64,000 bases of DNA. Source: Muscardinus avellanarius. Its lineage: Eukaryota > Chordata > Mammalia > Rodentia > Gliridae. Below, piece by piece: positions 45,549 to 56,008 of this stretch. The stretch lies in the NCBI GenBank assembly GCA_963383645.1, contig OY726565.1, positions 27,738,966 to 27,802,965 on the forward strand, read 5' to 3'. Every line of letters begins with the position of its first letter. The first letter of the stretch is position 1. A model generated the notes under the pieces. It was not told the DNA's origin. It ran no database searches and saw only the letters and a program-made list of their open reading frames with translations. The translations under genes were made by a program, and so were the position numbers.

Positions 45549-45751
45549 TTTGGTACTGGGGATTGAGCCCAGGGGCATTCTACCTTCCAACCACATCCCC
45601 AGCACTATTTTATTTTTTTTATTTTGAAGCAGAATCTCACTAAGTTGCTTAGGGCCTCAGTAAATTGCTGAGACTAGCTTCACACCTGTGAACCTCCTGT
45701 CTCTGCCTCCCAAGTACTAGGATCACAGGCATGCAACACCACTCCCAGCAG
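45549..45751 (-). mobile_element. Composite B1-dID SINE in RIMS1 intron
   Basis: Antisense: ttggtactggggattgagcc to acaccactcccagca, flanked by gaattttttttt repeats. Lies 205 bp after the donor of the exon ending at 45344. Confidence 0.86.
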
Positions 45752-45999
45752 AATTTTTTTTTTTTAATTTTCACTCTCCTTTATTTTCTTCATTCTTTCT
45801 ATCCTCCTCTTCTATTCATCCTTCCCCTCTCCTCAGTAGATAGATGAAAGATCGGTATATTAAATAGATACATTAACTAGATATGTTAAAGCAAACCATG
45901 CTAATAATTGTTGATTGAGCATTACTATGTTCCAGATAGAAACTATAAAGACTAAGAAGAGAAAAGAAAAGTATACAGAAACCAGCAACTGCTTGAATT

Positions 46000-46148
46000 T
46001 CAGGTCTATTTCTGGATATTTACATATGATTACTTCTTTTAAAGTTTGTAACTACCATGTGTGGTGAATATTAATTGCCATTTTAAATGCTGAGAATCAC
46101 AAAATTAATTTGTCCAAGTTACTCAGTAAATTATAAAGGCAGGCTGCA
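46000..46148 (-). mobile_element. MIR remnant
   Basis: attaattgccattttaaatg, aatttgtccaagttactcag and aaggcaggctgcaccaacca fit MIR antisense. Confidence 0.5.
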
Positions 46149-46544
46149 CCAACCATGCTTGTGTAAAGCAGATTAACGCATTCAGTGGAGTGCCTTTATA
46201 GATGACTGAAGGGTTAGAAAAGAGAACCCAGAGCTGTGTGTCCCAGACCGCTTGTCTGACATCTATGGCAGTTGACCTGGATTGTGGTAAATGCCACTGA
46301 CCTCACTGACTTATTAACCAACTGATCCAATTAGAATTGTTGGGCAAGTTCTCAAAAGGTGCCACCCGCTATTTTTTCAACCTCCCTCTTCACTAAACAA
46401 TCTATAACCTAAAGGAAATGAGACAAATATTCTTCATAGTGCTGAGTTGAATTGTTTTCCCTCCTAGGTTCACAAATCTTAATTTTATAATTCTGTAGCC
46501 CTGTACATGGCTTATTAGAAAGGTGCTGAATTTACATATGAATA

Positions 46545-46548
<4 letters not shown>

Positions 46549-46589
<41 letters not shown>
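46549..46589. repeat. (TG)n microsatellite in RIMS1 intron
   Basis: About 20 TG units, 257 bp upstream of the terminal exon. No SINE abuts it. Confidence 0.95.
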
Positions 46590-46591
<2 letters not shown>

Positions 46592-46846
46592 CTTTAACCT
46601 GGCTTATGTAGATAATACCCCTCTTTGGCTAGGAAACATTGCTTGCATTCCATTACATTTGAAACCTCCTGTGAAGTGTCCCTGGGTACCTAAACATTAG
46701 TTATTCTTACCTATGTTTGTTCTTTGATGTTAGTAGTACTGTTTCCTCTCCTTCACTGACTGCCCCAGTTTTACAGACTAATTGCCTTAAACCCTTCCAA
46801 TTGAGCTAGAGAAAGAGCAAGTTATGTTGCATTTCTGTCTCTGCAG

Positions 46847-47065
46847 GTGATTGTCTGGGGAGACTATGGCAGAATGGACCATAAATGCTTCATGGGCGTG
46901 GCTCAGATCTTGTTGGAAGAGCTCGATCTGTCCAGCATGGTCATTGGATGGTACAAATTGTTCCCACCGTCATCCCTGGTGGATCCCACCGTCACTCCCC
47001 TAACCCGCCGGGCTTCCCAATCATCTCTGGAAAGTTCAACTGGGCCTCCCTGCATTCGATCATAG
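46847..47065 (+). CDS. RIMS1: RIMS1 terminal coding exon (end of C2B and C-terminal tail)
   Basis: Coding part of the last exon, after acceptor gtctctgcag. It opens with VIVWGDYGRMDHKCFMGVAQ, continues ILLEELDLSSMVIGWYKLFP and ends with a Ser-rich tail, RRASQSSLESSTGPPCIRS, followed by TAG. IVWGDYGRMDHKCFMG is the characteristic RIM C2B strand 6-7 segment, and the GWYKLFP motif closes the domain. The tail before the stop contains LVDPTVTPLTRR; the Val in this position is worth comparing with other species. The RRAS and RAS-type basic-serine motifs are plausible kinase sites (inference). The 3' UTR follows without a further intron. Confidence 0.95.
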   Translation: MIVWGDYGRMDHKCFMGVAQILLEELDLSSMVIGWYKLFPPSSLVDPTVTPLTRRASQSSLESSTGPPCIRS

Positions 47066-49115
47066 TGAACTCACACCAGAGTCATTCCAATAAAACTCTA
47101 CCTTTCAGGATAATAATCTGAACCAGATATTTCATGATCAAAAAGCATTGTTGGAGACAGACAATCAACTTGTGTTTTGCTTGTAGTAGTTTTTCAATAC
47201 TATGTCCCAACTGTTGTTTAAAACCTGGCTTCACATGACAGAACAAGGCAATCTATCAAATTGCAGTGAGAATCAATGTTCTAGTGAGAGTCACTGATGC
47301 TTCTAACAAATAGAAAAAGAGGAAACTTCAAGTTCACATACACGTACACACACCAAATTGAACAAACTGGAAACTCTCACTCTGTGAAAAGTCGTGTTTT
47401 ACACGTTTCTGCACAGACCACAAGCAGTGTTATTTCCCTGGTGTTGGAGTTTTTTGTTCCTTCGTACGTATTTTTCGGTCACTTGTGTGTTGTTTGTTGC
47501 TTTTGGGTTTCTTAGTTTTTGTTTGGCTTTGTTCTCACCATATTGGTTATTTCCACTCGTTTTTTTGGCTTCATGATGCTAACAGAGACCCTTCCTTTCT
47601 TTTTCCAAAAGTACCAAAAAAAGGGCTGAAGCAGTCTCTGTAGCATCTCCCCAAGTGTTCAACAGCTAGACAAGGTGCGGCCAATGAGCGGTTTCTCCAG
47701 CTTTCTGTTTATAATTCTTTAAAGTCTTATGTGTGAAAACCCAAAAGAAAGAAATTTATCTTCCAAAACAATCACAGAATCACATTTTTAATGAAGAGCA
47801 TATCTGTCTGCATTCCAGAAAATTAATCTATGTTTTCCATTGTTTTGCATGGAAGACTTTTAAGTCAATCTGCAACTAATGCTGGGGATTAAAACTTACC
47901 ACATAATTGTACTTTGGAAACACTCCTTGTAATGCCTTTTTCTTCCTGATATCAAAAGAAAATATGCTCACGCATACAAAGCATACTTTGGACTTCCCAA
48001 AAATGGTGACTAGGAATGATTTGAGCCTAAGACACTTTCAGCTACGCCCAGGCTTCCCAGCCATGCCTCAGTGTAGAAGCACCCATCTGCCCTGGACAGA
48101 GCATGGTATGAACTGCTCAGTATTCCACTGGGAATTCCAGTCGAAATATCCTGCACTAAACTAATGTTTTTATTGAATTTTAGTTTACATTTCTTTGAGG
48201 TCAATGCAAGCACAAAGCTTGATTTTTTTAATGCAAAGTATCTTACATTTTTGGGAGAAATAAAAGTCAGATCTCAGTTTGCATTTCCTCCGTTTGAGTT
48301 TCTCTTGGCCTTGAATCTCCTGTGACATTCTGTGTATGTGCTCCAAACTGCAGACTCGGCAAGTGCATCGATATGTTCTCCCTCCTTTTATGAGTCATTC
48401 AACTTTTGTGAGTACACAAATAGAGCAGCATGACTTGGAACTGTTCAAAGCTGCATGCACATTTTGTAAAAAAAAAAAAAAAAGAAAAAATGAAAAGAAA
48501 AAAAGCAAAGAAACAAAAGGTTATTTAATAATGTATGTCAGTTGTTGCATGTACTTGTACAGTTTGCTCGTTAATTACTATACTGAAATAACCAAGAAAT
48601 CTAAGCCATCCATTTTTGTTATAGACATTTTGCAGGTTTTCACCAGACCCTGTCTGTGGGTCTGGGGTGAGATGTCTATAGATGGACTTTATTTTTTACC
48701 CTCTGGAAAACGTGATGTAGTACGGACCAAATTCCTTCTAATAAATATTTTGGTGTAGATTCCTACTGTGGGGCTGTAACACATGTAGACACTGTGTACA
48801 CACTAGGTTTTAATCCATAGACATACTGCCTGCACCAAGTGAATTATTTATTATTATTTACACATGCCAGAATTATCTGCCCATCATTCCACCGGGCACA
48901 GATTGACCACCTCTCAGCCTGCTGAGCAGGAGGGAATGAAGCATTGGTGCACTTCTACTAGATTCCGTTCTGTCTTAGTGGCCAACAATCAACTGATTAT
49001 AATTGGGTAGTATCTTTCTATTTTGACCACTTGTCTTAACACTCCCCTGTGCTTTTAAATGAACTTCCAACTCATGTATGTAAACATGTTTAATAAAATT
49101 TACTTTTCATGTCAG
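47066..49115 (+). other. RIMS1: RIMS1 3' UTR (probable extent)
   Basis: The sequence after the stop is free of SINE or L1 insertions for about 2 kb, unlike the rest of the window, as expected for a constrained 3' UTR. AATAAA hexamers lie at 47089, 48259, 48740, 49092, 49414 and 49473. The one at 49092 is followed within 40 nt by a GU-rich stretch (atgtgttctatgttttg), the arrangement of a functional polyadenylation site. The proximal 47089 signal would leave a very short UTR; the 49414 and 49473 signals could give longer forms to about 49500. Extent is inferred, not proven. Confidence 0.65.
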
Positions 49116-49140
49116 TCAGTAGCCATATGTGTTCTATGTT
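49092..49140 (+). terminator. RIMS1: Candidate main polyadenylation signal of RIMS1
   Basis: AATAAA at 49092-49097, with a U/GU-rich downstream element around 49125-49140. This is the best match to a cleavage/polyadenylation site among the six hexamers after the stop. Alternative signals are at 47089, 48259, 48740, 49414 and 49473. Confidence 0.55.
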
Positions 49141-49205
49141 TTGCCAGATTTCCATTGTGGGTTCTATGGTGCAAAATGGGAGCAGGACCCTGGGAAGGGG
49201 TGGCT

Positions 49206-49261
49206 GGTTGTTGTTGTTTTTTGTTGTTGTTTTTTTTGTTTTTTTTTTGTTTTTTTTTTGT
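49206..49261. repeat. T-rich (TTG)n/T-run tract
   Basis: gttgttgttttttgttgttg followed by long T runs; between the main and the distal polyadenylation signals. Confidence 0.85.
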
Positions 49262-49679
49262 CTGCTGCTGGCGTTGACTTGACTGTCACTGCTCTCTCTC
49301 TGTTTTATCTCCTGCCCAAAAAAGGTACTCTGCATCACATAGGAGTTTTCACTTTGTCAGCCTATCTGAGTGAGCACATGACTATACTTCTGAAAAGTGG
49401 CATTATTAAAAACAATAAATCTCAGTAAGAATCAAATGGAAGGTTGTTTTTCTGCTGCTGTTTGAATGTGCTAATAAAAGAGACAACTCTGTTGTCCCAC
49501 TGCCAAATCATTTCACGATACGTGACATATCAAAACGCCAGTCCTTGCGCCTCTCATAGCGTCTGGTCCCTCTTTCTGTCTTTTCCTTTGGAGCCCTTAA
49601 CTAGATTATAGCACCTGGCCTTAGAGTAGCCCAGCTTAACAAAATAAGTGCATTTACTCCAAGTCTGTTTTTAATATAT

Positions 49680-49800
49680 TTTTCTTAATGCTTGCAATTA
49701 TACATCATAATGAGGTTTAGAGTGAGACAGTACTTGGTGTAGTTCTCTCTGGATCCCACCCTAACCCCCCCGTCCTGGGTGTATTAAAATTAGTGTCAAT
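49680..49800 (-). mobile_element. L1 3' end fragment, antisense, decayed
   Basis: cttgcaattatacatcataa, gacagtacttggtgtagttc and ggatcccaccctaacccccc resemble the antisense L1 3' end order at 27.84 kb. Confidence 0.5.
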
Positions 49801-50140
49801 CATTTCTTATATACATAAGTCATCTTTGATATAATCTTAGGGAATAAAGATTGTCAAATATAGATAATCTCTAAAAGTTATATATTAAAAGAAATCATTA
49901 GCTTTATTAATTTTGAGATATTTTCTTCCCTAAAAATAAGTGAATATTTTATCATGATAAGAAATACTTGATAAGCCCTACTAATTTTAAGTTACATTAT
50001 GATAAAATAATAACAGGTATAGTCTCAAAAGTCAGTCTAAGAGCTTTACACTATTTTATAGACCTCACTTTAACTTCATAAAAAATTTGAGTCAGTATAA
50101 CAATATAAGACATCATATTACATCATATAAACAACGATCG
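49801..50140. other. Intergenic, AT-rich, nothing recognised
   Basis: No feature supported. Confidence 0.4.
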
Positions 50141-50155
50141 GTTGTTATAGTTTTT

Positions 50156-50366
50156 GTGTGTGTGCAGTACTGGGGCTGGAACACAGGGGCATTCTACCTC
50201 TGAGCTACACCCTCTGCCCTACTTTGTATTCTTTATTTTGAAATAGGGTCTCACTAAGTAGCTGAGAGGGCCTCGCTAAGTAGCTGAGACTGTCCGCGAA
50301 CCACAATCCTCTGGTCTCAGCCTCCCAAATGCTGGGATTACAAGCATGTGCCAGCATGCCCAGCTA
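50156..50366 (-). mobile_element. Composite B1-dID SINE, type 1, with 15-bp TSD
   Basis: Antisense copy with an internal repeat of aagtagctgag. Target site gttgttatagttttt is at 50141-50155 and 50367-50381, identical. Confidence 0.9.
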
Positions 50367-50612
50367 GTTGTTATAGTTTTTAAAGCAATTGACTTACCCA
50401 TTAAGTTATCCTGACTGGATTATAAGACATGAGATTTTCTGCTAGGCTGGGTCCATAGGGGGCAAGAGCAATTGATCAGTTTAAAACAAGCTGCAGAATA
50501 AGCTTCTTTAGTGCATATGCATTCAGGTGGCACATAGTGGGTGAGGTGGGGGAAAATATGCCACTAAAATGGGGGAGGGAGCAACTGGAGACAGCCTTAG
50601 AATTTTTATCCG

Positions 50613-50702
50613 GTGTCCAGCCATACCTTCCTACATGCATCCTGTCTCAGCTAATCTTGGAAGATAAGCAGGTTTGGGCCTGGTTAGTACTTGGATGGGA
50701 GA
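50613..50702 (+). pseudogene. 5S rRNA-derived pseudogene, 3'-truncated
   Basis: The stretch aligns with the first ~90 nt of vertebrate 5S rRNA: gtgtccagccatacc at the 5' end, tctcagctaatcttggaaga and taagcaggtttgggcctggt, then tagtacttggatgggaga. The C-box region near 3' looks intact, whereas the A-box region has substitutions. The last ~30 nt (acc...gtaggctt) are missing, and unrelated sequence follows. Whether it is a retropseudogene or part of a 5S-derived SINE is not decided. Confidence 0.88.
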
Positions 50703-51240
50703 ATTTTTTGTCTAGACATGAAAACAAATATAAGAATCTCTCTTCAAACCAGAGAAAGCTGTGGGGTATAGGATTCTGGGGTCTATGCAATAGGGAGGAA
50801 AAACAACTTTTGCTAGGTCTTTATAGTTTCATGTTAACCTAGACAACTTATTACTTGAAATTGCAGCCTGAAATATATGATTTGATTATACTTAGCCAGT
50901 ATTATTAAAGGGCCTACATGCTAAATATTAAGTACTCAGAATATAAAAATGAAAAAAATTGACCCTTTAGGGAGATCCCTGTCTATTGTGAGAGATTATG
51001 ATGTAAAGAAATAACACATATTTGATGTTTATATAAAGAGCTGTGAGTTTATGTTTAATTCTCATGCCCGGGCACCTGTCCTGCTCTTAAGCCACTGTGC
51101 CCTTCGCTGACTGCTGTAGCTGAGATGGATCCTAAAGGCTGGATCTGCAGGGGGAGAGGACATTAAGTCAATGCATTCTCCTGCCTACAGCAGCTCCTGC
51201 CCAGCTTGGTCTCCACAGGTTTCCCAAATGATTCTGCCAT
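50703..51240. other. Intergenic, nothing firm
   Basis: gtactcagaatataaaaatg and gagatccctgtctattgtga recall an old interspersed repeat, not assigned. Confidence 0.35.
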
Positions 51241-51244
51241 TACC

Positions 51245-51650
51245 CTGAGTGTCTGGAGAGTCTGTGTCCCTGTCACATTCCTATTGCCACAATCCAGAAC
51301 CCTGGCCACACGACTTAGAGGAAAGATGTATTTTCTCAGGTTTGGGGAGTTCTGGGTTTAATCCATGTTGGCCAGGGTCTGGATCTCAGGGTTGGTGGCA
51401 GAAGCAGCAAGAGAGAAAGCCCGCGGGCTCTGCTCCTCACTCACATCACAGAGGCCAGAAGCAAAGAAAACCAAAAACCAGGGGCCCAAGACACAAGCAT
51501 ATCCCTAAGCCACACCCCCAGGGACCCACCTTCTCCAGCCTGGGTTACCACCCAGATACTCCATTACAGTGATGGAATTACAACCCTCACAACTTAGCTC
51601 CAAACACCAATAAATGAGCTTTTCAAGGAACATCCTCTATGTAACTATAA
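51245..51650 (-). repeat. MaLR-type (MST/MLT-like) LTR remnant
   Basis: gacttagaggaaagatgtat, cacacccccagggacccacc, tctccagcctgggttaccac and gaattacaaccctcacaact are in antisense MaLR LTR order. Confidence 0.6.
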
Positions 51651-53680
51651 CAGAAGGGAAGGCAGGGGATGGACTCTTCTTCACTTTCTGAACCCTCTTT
51701 CTAAAATTTGTCTCTTCTAACTGCCTGTACTCCACTTGTTTTCACAAACTCCATGAATACATCACACACAGCTCTGTGGAACAGTATTCACAAGGGGATA
51801 AAATAAAGTTACCTTCATCTAGGTAGTCCTCGGACTTAGCCGTGATTTAGGTTTCCATTGCCTTTCGATACCTGACTTCTTGTCTCTGGTCCCAGGGCAG
51901 CATGCCCTTTAGTTTAGCATCCTCAGAAATCTGCATCTGGGTTTGAATCCATCAGGCTGGAATCCTAGCCCCTAGAGCTTTATAATGCTTTGTATGACCT
52001 CCAAGTAATTTGCTTCCAAAGTCAAACCCATCAGTCTTCATCTTTGTGCAGGGGGTTCCTCCCGCCCCAGGAGCTCCTGGGTCCCCAGCACCTCACACAG
52101 CCCCCTTCCGCCCACAGCACTTCCCTCCTGACCCCTCAGGAATCTCAAGAGGGAGCGGCTCATGCACCGTCACATCTAAGTAAACCAAGCTTGATCAACA
52201 TCATGGCTATAAAATAATGACTTTTTTATGAGTTGGCCTTTTAAAGGTTACCCAAAACCCAAACCCTGGGACAAAGTCTCAGTCTGTTGTTGTTGTTGTT
52301 TGAATTACCACAAAGAGATGTTCTTTTGTCATTGTGTCCAATTATAGCTGAAGTCTTTTCTGTTATTCATAAATTCCCAGTATGGAAAATGTTACCCTCC
52401 ACACATATGTGCACGCCATGGGTGTAGGTGTGATGGTCTCCATGGATCAGGTCTTCACTACTTACAGAACTCTTTCCAGTCACATAGAGCCTTCAGTCTA
52501 TCCTTCTCCTTCTCTCATAATGAAACTTTTCAAAAGAGGTTTCCTTCCCTGTACTCAATACCTCACCTGCTGCTCATTTCTTACCCCAATTTAGGGTTGC
52601 CACATCAAATACAGAGTACCCAATTAAATGTGAATTTTAAACTAACAAATTTTATTAGAGATAAATACAATTTTTAAATTACTTGTTTATCTGAAATTAA
52701 ATTTTGACTCCCGTATTTGTATTTCCTGACTCAGGCAAGCTGTCTGTACCCCACCACTTTGTGAGATGCTCCCCTGCATGCTATCTAGCCACTGGCAAAT
52801 TCCAGAAGCCTTTTCTCAACAATGTTATTGACTCCCCTGTATTTGCTATCAATGTTTTTCTGCCATTTCCCTATTTTCCCAACTTTGAAAGAATTTGGAT
52901 TTGGGGGGATTTTGTGCCAGATTCTGTACTACTCCTAATAGGATTCTACAACCACATCTGTTGTCGGGTCATTTTGTGGTTCTCTGAAGAAGGCAGAGGA
53001 GATAGACAAGACACCTCTCCCACTGACTTTGCACTTGGCCACATGGTGTGTTTCAGGGAATGTTAGTGGATACGAAGGCAAGGCCGTTCTCCGTGGGAAG
53101 GACTTCTGGCAGGTAGACGCTGCTTTTTCAGCCTAGACGTTGAATGAGAAGCACGTGCAGCAGATCTGAACCCAACTCCCCACTACAGCAGAGCTCCCGG
53201 CTGACCTGCAGGTCTGTGGACAAGAGACAAATATTCGGCAGTGAGCCACTGAGATTGGAGGGTTGTTGTGGAATCGCTATGGCAAACCCTATGACATTAG
53301 CTTCTTTGTCAATCCCTCTTCATCAGCAAGCACTGCGTGCGATTATTTTGCTAGTCACTCAGGAAAGGTACAAAGTGGAATAAGATTCCTCAACAATCCT
53401 CAACTTTGTTTTTGCCACAAAATTCTAATATTTCCTCTTTCTGCTCCTTCCATGATGATGCATCTATCTCAGTATTTCAGGTGTTGCCTCTATCTTAATC
53501 TGTAGCACCACAAATTCTCCAACTAACAGATCTAAGATCTAAGGTCCAGACTGTCTGCAGGGCATCTCCCAATGACCTCAAACTGGACAAATTCAAAGAA
53601 GATATTGATCAGACACACCCAGAGTAATATTGTTTCAGTAGTTCACCACCATTTTCCAGGTTTCAAAACATGATCAGGCT
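51651..53680. other. Intergenic, mostly unassigned
   Basis: A weak MIR-like stretch lies at 51900-52040 (tgggtttgaatccatcaggc). A short (TTG)n is at 52288-52300. No gene recognised in 2 kb. Confidence 0.4.
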
Positions 53681-53682
53681 CC

Positions 53683-53860
53683 AGGTCTGGTGGCACACGC
53701 CTATAATGCAGAAACTTGGGAGGCCAAGACAGGAGGATCGCAGGTTTGAGACCAGCCATAGCAACTCAGCAAGATCCTGTTTCAAAACATTTTTTTAAAG
53801 GGCTGGGGGTGTAACTCAGAAGTAGAATATCCCTGGGTTTACTCAAAAGTACCCCACATA
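53683..53860 (+). mobile_element. Composite B1-dID SINE, diverged
   Basis: Sense: ccaggtctggtggcacacgc to ctgggtttactcaaaagtac; (CA)-rich end. Confidence 0.8.
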
Positions 53861-54293
53861 TAACACACTCACACACACACAACAATCTTTTGGTCAACAC
53901 TGACAATATATACTATATGATCAGGATGTGTGAGAGGCTATACTATCTATGCTGTGTAAATACCTCTAAGATGTTTGCACAAATACAAACTCTCCCAAAA
54001 CATGCATTCCTTAGAACATATCTTCATAATTAGGCAACACACGACTATAATTGATTTATTCTTGAAATTAATGAAAACAGTAGTGATAGAGTAAGGAGGG
54101 GTCACGAGAAGCTGGCTGAGAATGGGTTCCATTCTTACCCATCAGTCATACAAATAGTAGTTATTTTATACCAATAACTCACCAAGCAATCAACCATGTA
54201 TTGTCACGAAAAATGAAAAGAAGTCTTTCCCTAAAGGAATCTGCTATCCAGGACAAGTTGAGAGAGTGGTGTGGCAGGTTAAGATGGCTTTCT

Positions 54294-54320
54294 TTGTGTG
54301 TGTGTGTGTGCGTGTGTGCG

Positions 54321-54351
<31 letters not shown>
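54294..54351. repeat. (TG)n/(CGTG)n microsatellite at SINE tail
   Basis: TG units with interspersed CG variants, directly before an antisense SINE ID part. Confidence 0.95.
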
Positions 54352-54534
54352 AACTGGGGATTGAACCCGGGGGCATTCTATCTCTGAGCTATATCCCCAG
54401 CCTTGTTTATTTAATTTTTTTTATTTTGAAACAATGTCATGCTAATTTATAGTGCACTGGCCACAAATCCATGATCCTCCTGTCTCAGCCTCCCAAGTAC
54501 TGGAATCACAGGTGTGCACCACAGTGCCCAGTTA
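54352..54534 (-). mobile_element. Composite B1-dID SINE, type 1
   Basis: Antisense: aactggggattgaacccggg to gcaccacagtgcccagtt. Confidence 0.84.
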
Positions 54535-54539
54535 AAAGG

Positions 54540-54790
54540 CTTTGTTAAAGAAGTAAAATTGCAGTTGAAACCCACAGAATGGAAGGACTGTAAGATATTC
54601 CAGGCAAAGGAACGCGGTGCCAAGGCCAAAGGCAGGGACGATGTGCCACACCGAGACCTGAAAGGAGCCACTGCCAATGAAGCATGGAGATCAAAGAGGC
54701 TAGACAGGCGGGCCAGGGCAGACCGGGGGTGCTCTCTTTAGCCTCTCTGAAAACCCTGAGGTTGGGGGTGACAGCTCTGCATGGCCTTTT
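54540..54790 (+). repeat. Old interspersed repeat, same family as 30240-31190
   Basis: agatattccaggcaaaggaa and gcggtgccaaggccaaaggc are the characteristic phrases. Confidence 0.4.
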
Positions 54791-55106
54791 AACTACAGGA
54801 AGAACCCCTGAGTGATAGTCTTTGTCCTTCATCTCACATACTTAGTGCTCAATATTTTTCGGTGTGTGTAGCAGTTGGGGGAGGGTAAACACCACAGAGA
54901 ATAGGACCTGAAACATAGAGCAGCCCTGGCACAGTAGAAATCCACTTCCTTCTATCAAACATGATCTGGAGAGTGAACAGATGAACAGTAGTCCTCTTCT
55001 ACACAGCATTCAGGGCCCCGGGGTGGGGAAGGCCTGAATCTCTAGTCCATGACCCCTCCGCTCTGAACACTGCCTCCATTACAGCCATCGAAAAATAAGA
55101 AAAGCA
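54791..55106. other. Intergenic, nothing recognised
   Basis: No feature supported. Confidence 0.4.
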
Positions 55107-55308
55107 AGTGCAACCAGGTGTAGTGGTGCACACCTGCAATGCCAGTAAGTGGGAGGCTGAGACGGCAGAATGGCAGCTTCAAAGACAGCTCCAGCAACGG
55201 AGGCCCTCAGCAACCTAGCAAGAATCTGTTTCAAAAAAACAAAAAGTAAAAGGGCTAGTGTATACCTCAGAAGAAGAAGGCCCCTGGGCTCAATATCCAG
55301 TACACACA
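55107..55308 (+). mobile_element. Composite B1-dID SINE
   Basis: Sense: caaccaggtgtagtggtgca to gctcaatatccagtacacac. Confidence 0.83.
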
Positions 55309-55850
55309 AACATAAAAAAGTAAGGAAGGAAACAAGGAAAGAAGAAATAAATAATAAAAGAAAACAGAGGCATGCAGTCAGAAGATGGCCATGGGCCAAG
55401 TCTGACATTCAATACCTGGCTGACAGTCATAGTCCCGCAGCTAGAGTTCAGTCTCGTGGTCCCACCTAACTGCAAAGGAGGATGTGATCGCAGAAACAGG
55501 AACAGAAATTGTGGTAAGCAATGAGCAGTCTCTGCCCCAGAGATCATCCCAGTGAATGAATGGAGGCCACGGTATCTTCTCTGGACTAGTACTGGCTGGC
55601 GTCCAGTAGAAAGCTGTGGGAGCCCAGGAGTAGAGGGCAGAGCCTCACAGATGGCATTGCCATCCCTTCCAAGGGCTCTCTGTCTTCTAAGAACCCACCC
55701 AGGTGAAACCAGGCATGGTTTCCTGCCCATTTAGATATGATTACTTCAGTTAAAATTGTTAAGCTGGCAGCCCTACAGTAATGTGTAAGGAATTTTTTTT
55801 CTCTTTGGGAAAGTGCAAGGAGAGGGTACAGAGAGGTTACTAGAAACAAC
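55309..55850. other. Intergenic, nothing recognised
   Basis: Purine-rich tract 55310-55370 (SINE tail side), then unassigned sequence. Confidence 0.4.
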
Positions 55851-56008
55851 TGTCTGAGCTACAACCCCAGCTCTGTTTTATTTTTTATTTTGAAACAGGG
55901 TCTCACTAAGTTTCTCAGGTCCTCACTAAGTTGCCACGGCTGGCCTTGACCCTGAGATCTTCTCTCAGAAGTATTGGGATCATAGGAGTGTGCCACCACA
56001 CCTGGCAC
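55851..56008 (-). mobile_element. Composite B1-dID SINE lacking ID 3' end
   Basis: Antisense from tgagctacaaccccagctct to gtgccaccacacctggc. Confidence 0.8.

Larger units (their letters stand above)
32598..47065 (+). other. RIMS1: RIMS1 gene, 3' part (five terminal coding exons)
   Basis: The five exons listed separately splice in frame (phases 2, 1, 1 and 0 across the four introns) into the C-terminal end of a RIM protein. RIM1 is the multidomain scaffold of the presynaptic active zone; it binds Rab3, Munc13, RIM-BP, voltage-gated calcium channels and liprin-alpha, and its C2B domain binds PI(4,5)P2. Introns are 2,019, 9,661, 573 and 1,502 bp. Seen: the segment starting SGHKKLKSTIQRS, the linker FPGVRLGADSQFSDFLDGLG, the C2B core and the C-terminal end SSTGPPCIRS. 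From family knowledge, the combination GDIQIGMEDKKGQ, RARSLTQKPGSKSTP and the PPCIRS ending points to RIM1, not RIM2, whose C2B differs at these places. Upstream exons, including the zinc finger, PDZ, C2A and the SH3-binding motif, are outside the window. RIMS2 is the main alternative and is unlikely. Confidence 0.92.

Noticed and set aside
55290..55730. Antisense open frame of about 146 codons
   Set aside because: Its end lies in SINE tail and purine-rich sequence; no conserved motif.
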